Of a stretch of 64,000 bases of DNA, positions 1-9,785 are shown one piece after another. Each line of letters starts with the position of its first letter. The stretch's first letter is position 1. The notes beneath the pieces are model-generated. The model did no database searches. It saw only the letters and a program-made list of their open reading frames with translations, and was not told the origin of the DNA. A program made the translations under genes and the position numbers. The stretch covers positions 104,433,026 to 104,497,025 of the forward strand of contig NC_068359.1 in assembly GCF_020536995.1 (NCBI RefSeq), written 5' to 3'. Origin of the DNA: Dreissena polymorpha. Lineage: Eukaryota > Mollusca > Bivalvia > Myida > Dreissenidae.

Positions 1-540
1 ACCTTGTAAATGTACTAGATGTAGCGTTATTCGACGACATTGTCAACGTACAAGATGTAGCGTTATTCGACGACCTTGTCAATGTACTAGATGTAGCGTT
101 ATTCGACGACCTTGTCAATGAACTAGATGGAGCGTTATTCGACGACATTGTCAATGTACTAGATGTAGCGTTATTCGACGACCTTGCCAATGTACTAGAT
201 GTAGCGTTATTCGACGACCTTACCAATTTACTAGATGTAGCGCTATTCACACGCACTTGCCAATGTACTAAATGTCGCGTTATTTGAAGACCTTGTCAAT
301 GTACTAGGTGTAATGTGATACACACGACCTTGCCAATGTACTAGATGGAGCGCTATACACGCGAACTTGCCAATATAGTAGATGTAGCGCTATACGACGA
401 CTATGCCAATGTATTAGATACGGTGCTATATAAAGGAACTTGCAAATGTCATAGATTTAGCGCTATACGACGACCTATCCAATGTAGCAGATGTAGCGCT
501 ATAACTCGATCTAGCCAATCTACTAGATGTACGCTACACC
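1..540. repeat. 36-bp minisatellite block (left edge off window)
   Basis: Tandem copies of a 36-bp unit with core ctagatgtagcg and cgacgaccttgtcaatgta. The first copies are near-identical (core at 15, 51, 87 and so on). Units after about 240 diverge, replacing ttattcgacgac with ctatacacgcg-type variants. The array continues beyond the left edge. The short open frames across it follow from a period divisible by three and are not credible genes. Confidence 0.93.
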
Positions 541-1187
541 GGTCGACCATTCCCGGGTCACCCATAAGGCAACTGCCTATGGGCACCGCGACTAGTAGGG
601 GCTCTATGAGACCGTGACGAACGATTTTTTTACTTACTAAACTAATCTCATTTTTTTCCAATGCCATATTGCGAATAAAAGCTTTACATGGTCTAACCAA
701 GTGACAATCACTTATTATTTGCAACACCGTAATGTTTTGCTGGTGATATCGTTTTCTATATGTTCATTCGGGGGTTCCGACTGGAATAATATTCAACACT
801 GTGCTCTTACACTCTGGGTCACTCGTATTTTACGGTATGGATCGGACCGAACCGCAACTACCTATCGTAGATCGTCATTTAAGCTTCATATTATTTCTTT
901 CTGGATAAATAGTCAAATGCGTAAAAATACAAACTACATTGATATTTGTCTTAAATCCTTAATCAAATAATGTCGTATTACGGTATTATAATAACATTTT
1001 ATACCTATAAAATGACATTGTCACATTAAATGTCTTGCCTGCCTTGGCATTGTAAGATTTATTTAAACGAGTGGAATTGACTGGACACTTGTGTTATACT
1101 AGGCACTAGGCCGACTAGGGGCTTGAGACGTGGGCCCCAATAGTTTCCCGCGTATATGCCTCCGCCCGCGGTTTGTAATGCGGCATT
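541..1187. other. Spacer between minisatellite blocks
   Basis: No gene, RNA or known repeat recognised. It separates two blocks of the same minisatellite family, so it may be an insertion into one ancestral array. I saw no clear terminal repeats. Confidence 0.5.
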
Positions 1188-2175
1188 GAGGACGACGTTG
1201 TCAATGTTCTAGATGTAGCGCTGTACGACGACATTACCAATGTACTAAATGTATTGCTATACACATGACCTAGCCATTATACTAGATGTGGCGTTATACA
1301 CACGGTTTTGCAAGTGCCATATATGTAGCGCTATACACATGACCTAGCCATTATACTAGCTGTGGCGTTATACACACGGTCTTGCAAGTGCCATATATGT
1401 AGCGCTATGCACATGACCTAGCCATTATACTAGATGTGGCGTTATACACACGGTCTTGCAAGTGCCATATATGTAGCGCTATACACATGACCTAGCCATT
1501 ATACTAGATGTGGCGTCATACACACGGTCTTGCAAGTGCCATATATGTATTGCTATACACATGACCTAGCCATTATACTAGATGTGGCGTTATACACACG
1601 GTCTTGCGAGTGCCATATATGTAGCGCTATACACATGACCTAGCCATTATACTAGATGTGGCGTTATACACACGGTCTTGCAAGTGCCATATATGTAGCG
1701 CTATGCACATGACCTAGCCATTATACTAGATGTGGCGTTATACACACGGTCTTGCAAGTGCCATATATGTAGCGCTATACACATGACCTAGCCATTATAC
1801 TAGATGTGGCGTTATACACACGGTCTTGCAAGTGCCATATATGTATTGCTATACACATGACCTAGCCATTATACTAGATGTGGCGTTATACACACGGTTT
1901 TGCAAGTGCCATATATGTAGCGCTATACACATGACCTAGCCATTATACTAGATGCGGCGTTATACACACGGTCTTGCAAGTGCCATATATGTAGCGCTAT
2001 ACACAGGACGACCTCTCCAATGTACTAGACGTAGCGCTATACGACGACCTATCCAATGTACTAGCGCTATACGACGGCCTAGCCAATGTACTAGACGTAG
2101 AGCTTTACGACGGCCTAGCCAATGTACTAGATATTTCGCTATACGACGACCGAGCCTAGATGTAGCTTTATTCAC
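1188..2175. repeat. 74-bp higher-order minisatellite block
   Basis: Same family as the block at 1-540, but organised as 74-bp dimers: one half carries ctagatgtggcgttatacacacgg and the other ccatatatgtagcgctatacacatg. The tagccattat landmark recurs at 1271, 1345 and 1419, exactly 74 bp apart. After about 2000 the array reverts to divergent 36-37-bp monomers. The dimers look more homogeneous than the monomers, which suggests later amplification as a pair. Confidence 0.92.
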
Positions 2176-4270
2176 AGATTTACTGTGCAAAACTTAACGT
2201 CATAAATACAACGTTCCACTAAAAAGTAACATCGTTTGTGTTAATCTTAATGGCAGTGGATTCTAGTTGATCATCGTTTTCGGAGTAAATAAGACATGCC
2301 CTACTTAAATTGTGGCGAAAGTTCGTTCTTAAAAACACAATAAGGGTAAACTTAATTACTTTTAATGCTGACTGATATGTATCATTCATCACATTACTGT
2401 ACGCTATGAATATTTCCAGCTCTTTCGTAATTTTGCTTAGTTTTACTTAATTTGTTTAATACAAGTTCTGTCCATAAAGTTTAATATGGAATGTTTATAG
2501 ACTAATTCAATTTCATTTTGTTTTACTGTTGGCGTTCCTTTGAATAATACAATAAAGATGATGAGTATGATTGTTTTAATTATTTTTTTTTAACACTTAT
2601 ACAATTCTAACAAGCTGAGGTGTTAAGTACTATTTACCATTCTCCTTTTAAGCCGGAAACAGCTTATGTTGTCGCATTATATATATAATTGGTTAAGCCA
2701 AATATAAACAAGAAATATCTTTAAAAAAGATATACGGCGTTGACTGTGGTCGATGTTTATGAACGATCAAAAGTTATCTCTATGAGATAAAAAGTAGCGG
2801 ATGCCTTTTTCTGCGCAGTTCTTAGCTACATTACAAGCAAATCAATTACGGGGTGTTGCGCCAGATTTCGTGGCTTATTTTGCTTTATGTGATATTATTA
2901 CTCAGATATCTATATTTACAGAATAGAAAAACACAAGAAACATGAAAATAAACGAGTGCATATAGGTCAGCCGTCAATACTCGAATCTTATTTAATTGCA
3001 TAATTATAGTATAGTGAATTATTGTGTTCATGCTTAATAAACTGGTCTAAATGGATAAATATTTCTAATTAATTTTATCAAAATTCGTCCTTATCATGCA
3101 AATGTTGAAAACATATTAAAAATCGATGATTGACATACCACAATAATATCGCCGAATATCTTTATTTAGTATCTTTCTGATCAAAACAGACTTCAAGTGC
3201 ACAAAGTTTACGAGACGACGTTTATATAAAGATTTCTGCAACTGACCGCAAACTGACCTTGATACCTTGCGGATTGGAATGCAATGCATTAAAGTTAGGT
3301 AACAATTCTGCTGCTGAAACGACGGCTTGTTTACGCCAACTGTACAAGACCAAGGCAACAGCTGTGCCTAAAATATTGATATATCGACAAAGCGACTAAA
3401 CGAACTATTTACTCCATCAGACAAAAATAGCATAGATTCCATTTTTTTCCTTCAATGAAAAGATCGCAACCCCTTCTGCGAACTCCGGTGATGAACTGTA
3501 TATAAACTCTGACTTTCACACACTGGCCGCGAATTGACCCGAAACCTCGCGGGTTGAAATGCAATGCAAGTAAGTACTAAATATGAGAATATAGCCTTTA
3601 GTATAAACGCTTTTGCGCTGGTAATTCTCTGAAAATAAAAGGTGAACGCACAAACTGTATTTATGTCGAAAATTGATTGTAAAACTGTTCTATCTATTGA
3701 GCCTTTTCATTAGAGATAATATTGTTTCATGCAGTAAAACAGTGTTACAAAGACGCGGATATGTTTCCAATGTTCAGGTGTTATACTCAAATCAGCCAAT
3801 GGAATAAATGAAGTGTATTCATTCGTACCTAGCCGCGGGAAATTTTATTTGAATATTATTGGACACTTACAAAGTTCAAGTCAGGGTGAAAAGCTGTATT
3901 AAATACAGCTTACGCCGAAAAAAAGTCATTTTAAGTTCACATGCGCATGTTTTAACAACACCAATTATCCGTCTGAACCATTTGTGTTTAAACGTTTACA
4001 AACAATATTAATAACACAATTAAAGTGGATTAAATATAAAATGAAAAACTTACTAATTTTAAAACATACGCATATACCGTTGTGCTTCATAGATTAATTG
4101 TGTCGCGTTCTGAGTAAACTGGGCATAATGTATGTGCGTAAAGTGTCGTCCCAGATTAGCCTGTGCAGTTCGCAGTATCTTTATTTATGATTTTATAGGA
4201 AAGTGCATTATTGAATCCGAAAGTACGTTAAGTCAATGACGTAACATCCGCTTTCTGTTATTATTTGTGT
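2176..4270. other. AT-rich intergenic, no gene recognised
   Basis: No supported coding sequence. There is a diverged local duplication: a segment near 3238-3300 (ccgcaaactgacc, ggaatgcaatgca) recurs near 3523-3580 (ccgcgaattgacc, gaaatgcaatgca). Open frames here are short and unlike known proteins. Confidence 0.5.
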
Positions 4271-4273
4271 TAT

Positions 4274-4300
4274 CCTGATAAAGGCGTAAGCCGAAACGTT
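4274..4300 (+). other. Hammerhead-ribozyme-like motif, degenerate
   Basis: Reads CCTGATAAAGGCGTAAGCC followed by GAAACGTT. This matches the hammerhead core order (CTGATGA, a short stem II GGC-GTAA-GCC, then GAAA). The sixth core base is A where active hammerheads have the catalytic G, so it is probably inactive. Such motifs are known at the ends of Penelope-like elements and other animal retroelements. No reverse transcriptase remnant was seen beside it. Stems I and III are not obvious, so this is tentative. Confidence 0.35.
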
Positions 4301-4653
4301 GATAAAAAAGGAAAGAAAGCGGTGTGTTTTTGTTGGATTTATCATACTATATTCACTAACATTTTGAAATCTGATTCCGAACACTGCTTTTAACTGCTTT
4401 GTCCGGAGCAATTATTGCCAATAATCATATAGATTATGCATAAAGTAATAGCGCAATGTCATGTAATTCCGACAGCTGTATAATTTCGACACTTTTCACA
4501 ATATTTATCAGACTAGTCTTAAATCATCATTATCTCGTATGATTTCGTTGTAAAATGTGACGTAGTTGGTGTTGTGACGTCACCAGATAACATCGCTCAA
4601 TCAAGCGTCTCGCTGTTTGCATGTAGGTGAGTCATTTTAAATACGAACATCCC

Positions 4654-4835
4654 GGGGGGGGGGGGGGGGGGGGGTAACTTCCCAAATTTTAGAGTAGGGG
4701 TGTCCCGCTGAGACTTCCGAAATGTGACCCATTTTTATACCGGAACTCTGATAAAGTAGACCCATTTTGATACAAGATTTTTGAAAAAGCATACCCATTT
4801 GTATACGATACCATTGAGAAAGTGGACACATTGCA
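4654..4835. repeat. Poly-G tract plus imperfect internal repeats
   Basis: A run of 21 G (4654-4674) is followed by three or four imperfect about 35-bp units with the core gacccatttttatac (near 4726, 4759 and 4792). It resembles a dispersed bivalve repeat. The G-run is quadruplex-prone on the plus strand. Confidence 0.7.
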
Positions 4836-5035
4836 AGATAGATTCGTTAAATAGAATTACTCTTTAAATTGTTGTTGACTCAGCTTATTGGATATATATA
4901 TACAGTACAGCCCGGGCGGAACAAACATGTTTCGCGATCCGCGGAGTAAAGGCGCAACGAGTCGATGCCGAGACAATATTAGCAGTATGAAGCCACATCA
5001 ATAATCAAGACTTAATTGTTGTTTTGTTCATTATC

Positions 5036-5650
5036 AGCTTATTATAACTATTGTTTGAATATGCGTATATAAACTCGTTTCTTTTTGTTCATATTAAACA
5101 GTTCATATCGCTACTCATTACCCGATAATCCCGTATGTTCCAGTTTTAAAGCAAATTCTGGTAAATATTTACGATAAAAGTGCTCAAGAAACACAGACAT
5201 TCGCCATTTTTCAAATACCTTATGGCAATTGTTACTATTTAAAGATGTGATGAAATAACGTCTAATCGGGCGGGTTTTTTCCCCACTAAACACGCGTAAA
5301 TCGCCTGACGTGATGTTCATGGTTTTATACAACCCAAAATACACCCACACTTTCCATGAGACGTTCTACATGTCTGCATAATTTTCGCGCGCTTTTAATT
5401 GAGACAAAAGATATTTTAAGAATGTTTAATTGAGGCTAGAATGTGTTAATGTCGCGTTAGCATTAACATTCTGAAGCGTGTTTCGGAGTACAAATTTAAT
5501 AATGCTCATTTGAGAATCGAACGAAACATTTACCGTTGTGCGTAATTAATTCAACGATAATTTGTTAAAGCGAATTAGAAATCTACGTGCCATATCGCTT
5601 ATAAAAACGTGAAATAATAACCATGAAAGTAGCGTAAATCACGGTTTCTT
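5036..5650. repeat. Dispersed repeat, copy 1
   Basis: Shares blocks with 20920-21640 in the same order and strand: attacccgataatcccgt, then tggtaaatatttacgataaaa, then gcataattttcgcgc, then ttcaacgataatttgtt. No coding potential was recognised. The family is unnamed here. Confidence 0.65.
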
Positions 5651-6009
5651 TGCTACGCAAACGTACATGTAGTTGTATATCTTTTCACTCAATCCGCAGC
5701 GTACGTATGCGGCGGATTTATTCCTAGAAAGTACGCGAGGCTATACATGTATAATCGGCGTCGTTGCGCGGATCGATGCCGCGTGCCTCGGCGATACGCC
5801 TCGAGAACACACGACGCGGCCGCAGAGTACTAACGATTCTGGCCGTGGCGTGACTGAGGATTATGTTGGTTCGGTGTGGGCTGTACTGTATATATTAAGC
5901 TCTTTCTATATTTTTTTCAAGCCGATTATTTAAAAATAAGAGCTATGTAAAGATTTTGAAATTGTTTTTTTTATTAGTATAATCCTATTTATTTAAGCCC
6001 GATTGCATC
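5651..6009. other. Intergenic, nothing recognised
   Basis: Locally CpG-rich around 5690-5870, with one open frame of 86 codons (5673-5933) that resembles no protein I know and lacks splice or poly(A) support. Left unassigned. Confidence 0.4.
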
Positions 6010-6170
6010 AAAAGCCATCGACATATTGAGACACTATAGAATCCGTTTACTGGGAAGAACCAGTACGTGGTGTCTATGGAGATGATAATGAGCAATGTCC
6101 CCGAGTAGGGATCGAACCAACGAACTCCTGATCGCTAGGCGGACACCGCATCCGCTAAACCACCGCAACA
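6010..6170 (-). mobile_element. tRNA-derived SINE, minus strand
   Basis: Read on the minus strand it begins gttgcggtggtttagcgg, giving an A-box-like TGGTTTAGCGG, and has a B-box-like GGTTCGATCCC followed by tactcgggg. The body then runs through ctgggaagaaccagta. Heads of the same kind occur at 20684 and 24337 and a body fragment at 21985, showing a dispersed tRNA-headed SINE group. Not a functional tRNA: no cloverleaf with a matching acceptor stem was found. Confidence 0.75.
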
Positions 6171-7610
6171 TAATTAACACTAGACATTAAAGAGATCGTG
6201 ACATTCTATTAATTGAGAGATAAAATGTAAATAACTGATAAGAACAGTTGTTGAAAATTAATACAAATACAAATGTCGAAATTAGCCGCTAACTGTCGAA
6301 ATTACACTCCGCCGCGTTTAGTTAAATCGCTTGAAGTTTTGAGTTATGCCGGCAACGATGATAAGGTTCGTTGGCAAATATTTACAAGTCAAAACGGTGT
6401 TTTGCATTAAGTTTGGGTACTTGGAGGGTAATTTCGACATATCAGGACTAAATAAAATTTTACTCTTGAGGTGTCGAAATTACCCGACTTTGCTCTACTA
6501 CTCACGCAAGTGGAGCAGTGCGTACATCAAGATCGTGCAAAGAGTTGAAGGCAACATCTTGTTAAGCCATTTGCACTTTATACTTCGCTCTTAAACGGCA
6601 TAGATAAATTATTAGAACAAACAGGACCGGAACTGCGATATAAAGCGCGAAAAATCGGCGTCTTTGACGTCATTAAACTAGTACGGAAATGACGTAATTA
6701 GTTATAAGTCAATAATGCCGAAACACGGACGTTTGAGCTGTCGCCGCTGCTACGCGTCTTACCCTTCTACTGATATTGTAAAATGTCAGACGTTCCTGTT
6801 TGGTATGTATCGATTGTAAATAAAGGATGGGGAAAAATATGCGATTTCTAGCGATACCTTTCTCACTTTATGATTTGTCTCTTTAAACGTCAATTATTTT
6901 ACTTAATGACGTATTTTTCACTCGTGCATTTAACTTAAAGGTATGATCATTGAAGTAAAGACATGAACAATGTCGTAACGGATTCATTTTACTTAATATA
7001 TGATTTATTAAGATGTCCTACCTGCAGTTTGAAGTTAATGACATGATTAAAGATAGACATTCTTTGTTATTTATTATCGGGTTTAAATCTGGACGCATAT
7101 GCTACCTTTCAGAAATCGCATGTTATAAGGATATATATTGCTCAAATACACCTGGTATATTAAATAAATTTAATTGTTCAAGTAATTGTATTTTCTATCG
7201 ACAGTTGATATTAAAAGTATAATGGCATTTGTTCATTCAAATAGCTGTCTTTTACTGAAAATCAAGCCGATTGGTAATGCCGCATTATTTGTATTTACAT
7301 CGTTTTTATTCACAAAGAGCTTTCATACAGTCAATTTATTCCAATATGGATACCGTGGATGTAATGAACAAATAAAAAGTGTGAAAATCCAAATGAGAAT
7401 TGATGTAAAGAATATATAAATAGTTTGAAAATCCGTCGATCCATTTATCCGTCCTTCTGTCCTCTAAGTGTGTACATAGCGATATTTTTCTGAACATGAA
7501 GTAACCGTTGCATAGTCAAACTTAAACACGCTATTACGACCGTTACATGTTGTTTTGAAGTACTTCATTGTGTTCGGAGTAGGCTGTGACTCTGAACTCT
7601 GTTATTTTCC
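6171..7610. other. Intergenic, nothing recognised
   Basis: AT-rich, with scattered open frames of 60-85 codons and no similarity I recognise. It lies just upstream of the zinc-finger exons at 7620 and could be an intron of that gene, but I found no upstream exon in it. Confidence 0.4.
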
Positions 7611-7619
7611 CTCGTGCAG

Positions 7620-8443
7620 GTGAGGTGACTTTGTGCCCGCCGTGCCACAAGTGGTTCCACCCGCACTGCAAGCAGCACGTGACAGTCGTGAAGCCAGAGG
7701 ACAAACTTTGTGACTCATGCACGGTCCGCAAAGCCATTCTCGCATGCCCCATGTGTACAGGTATACTAATATATATAGTATACAGAGCTGACAGTGAACT
7801 AACAATTTGGGGTAGGTATGTTCGAGTCTCTGACCAATATGGAAAGTGGATGCCTTCATGATACGACTGGACCTCTGGAATATGCGCGCGACAAATGATT
7901 TTATTTATGAAATGAATTAAGAAATTACATGGGTTTAGGGCTGACACTAAACGGGGCGGTCGAAAGGTTTATCAAATTACAAACTAGAAATCCCTAATCA
8001 GGCTAGGGAGAAAAAAAATCGGGAATTATTTTTCCAATAACTTCAAAACATTTCAATAAGTAGAATGAAATAAAACAATAAGATGATGTATGATTAATCA
8101 ATCATTTATATAAAAGGTTTTCTATAAAAAAAAATCATTAAAGCTTTTATTGATGATTTGTATCATTTTAGGGTTCCCTTACCATGTACAACTATGCGTT
8201 TTGTGTTGCACGGAGATTCACCGGGATCTTCACGAATCTCACTTAGATCACGTCTACACCGTACCTGCATGAAAACCGGTCTCACTTGTACCGCCCGAAA
8301 AAGGTCCCATATACAGGCTATGAGCCGGAATTGGTTGACTGACTGTAGTTTGACTCCAATAGTGAAGATGACATGATTTCAGATGACCTTTAGTTTGTGT
8401 ATGACTGACATTGTATACAAATAATTATGTTGTTGAAAATAAA
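7620..8443 (+). pseudogene. 3' end of a zinc-finger gene, two exons, frame broken
   Basis: Exon A (7620-7760) follows a cgtgcag acceptor and ends ACAG|gtatac. It encodes a cysteine/histidine-rich stretch, LCPPCHKWFHPHCKQH then LCDSC and ACPMC, resembling a PHD or RING-type zinc-binding fold. Exon B starts at 8172 after ttttag and joins in phase (G|GG). It continues with CVLCCTEIHRDLHESHLDH, a possible B-box-like cluster, and stops at 8270-8272. Shifted by one base, the following sequence reads RSHLYRPKKVPYTGYEPE and then an acidic tail SNSEDDMISDDL ending near 8386, so a frame break is likely. AATAAA lies at 8438-8443. I see no 5' exons; they may be left of the window or lost. It could be a decayed host gene or a live gene with an assembly error. 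Confidence 0.5.
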
Positions 8444-8469
8444 GTTAGTATACCATGTCTTAAAGTGAA

Positions 8470-9480
8470 CTTCACCAACAGACTATGAAAAAGAGCGGAG
8501 CATACGAGATGGAGGTCAGCACGGAGAAGTCGAAGATCATGGTGAACAGCACGACCAAAACCAGTGCAGACATCACCATGAAGGCTCATGGTTCAGATTT
8601 TCTAAGCCTCGCAAAATAAACTTTGCTTTATTCGGCACCGACCTAGTATTCTCTATTTACTTTCACTATCATCAACACAGATAAAACCATCACAATCGTT
8701 TACATCTCCTACATAAGATTGCAATTAGAAAATTTCTATATAATAACCGTTTTCCGGAGGGTTTTTTACGCAACGCTTTCAGATATTGAGCTATTTTTTT
8801 GGTATGCGAGTCTACCTTCATGACCTAGATATGAAGTTAAATTCGTTCCGGTCTATTGATATTTGGCGATGCAAGGGGCCTTGGACTTCAACACTTTCTC
8901 TACATTAACTGTTTTCCGGAGTTTTTTTTAGCAACTCTTTCAGATATTGAGCTGGTTTTGAAGTCCCCGGTAGGATGGCATATAGCAGTTGGACTGTGCG
9001 TCCGTCTGTCTGGCATTTCATTTTCCGGACTTATTTTCAAAACGCTTTACTATATTGACCCGATATTTGGTGTGCGAGTCTCCCTACATTACTAACAGAT
9101 GAAGTATGTCGTTTCGGTCCATTGATTTTTTTTCGTCAAGTTATGGGCGAGATGCTAGAAGTAGAGACTAGCTTCAAGTACTTGGACGCAACCCTGTCAA
9201 AGGATGGTACCTGCCGATGTCCGAATGAGAATAAACACGACGACCGCAGCGATTTCCAGACTAAGCAGGTTGTGGACAATCAGTTCAAAGCAGGTACAGC
9301 CTCTACAAGTCCCTCGTAGTCTCCATCCTACTCTACGACGGCGGACAAAATACGCAGGATACAGACATTTGAACATAAATGTCGCAGAAGACTGCTCCGC
9401 ATCTCCTACACGGAGCACAAGACCGTGTACGTCCGGAACATGACGACTACAAGTGTTGGCCTGAAATGACGTGCATAATG
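8470..9480 (+). mobile_element. Non-LTR retrotransposon (LINE) reverse-transcriptase fragment, interrupted
   Basis: The left piece (about 8479-8600) reads YEMEVSTEKSKIMVNSTTKT, and the right piece (about 9140-9480) reads TSFKYLDATLSKDGT. Other frames there give RLYKSL-, LLRISYTEHKT- and RNMTTT-like pieces. This is the region after the catalytic loop of an endonuclease-type LINE common in molluscs. The pieces lie in several frames with stops, so the copy is dead. Between them sits a different repeat (8600-9135). No 5' or 3' terminus is visible. Confidence 0.75.
8600..9135. repeat. Repeat inserted into the LINE fragment
   Basis: Contains repeated blocks: ttttccggagggtttttt, aacgctttcagatattgagct, tgcgagtct-cctt/cat and ccattgattttt. 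The same blocks appear in reverse orientation at 24690-25240. It splits otherwise collinear LINE coding sequence, so it arrived after the LINE. No protein coding recognised. Confidence 0.65.
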
Positions 9481-9743
9481 TCCATATTGCCATCTATCCA
9501 TGTTTCAAGTTTCATGGAAAAAAATATGAAGAACTTTTAAAGTTATCGCAGGATCCAGAAAAGTGTGATAGACTCACAGCGCGCATTCATAAGTACCCTC
9601 CGGTTTCACCGAAAGGGGACAATAAACAGCAAAGTAACAGTATAACCAATGCTTTCTCATGTCAATTTCTTAACACCTCTGCCTGACAAGATTCATTCTC
9701 AAGACGAGAAAGGCAAAACCAAACACATAAATGCTGCCGCACG

Positions 9744-9749
9744 TTTATT
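9744..9749 (-). terminator. RPL30: RPL30 poly(A) signal
   Basis: AATAAA on the minus strand (tttatt on the plus strand), 37 nt beyond the RPL30 stop codon at 9786. This short 3' UTR is normal for ribosomal protein genes. Confidence 0.8.
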
Positions 9750-9785
9750 GTACAGAATACACGTAAATTTGGGGCTGCGAGACGC

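Noticed and set aside
1188-2175. CRISPR-like regular repeats
   Set aside because: Units are contiguous tandem repeats without unique spacers, in a eukaryotic context.
7543-7947. A 134-codon minus-strand open frame
   Set aside because: Antisense shadow of the zinc-finger exon, which has splice sites and a Cys/His pattern on the plus strand.
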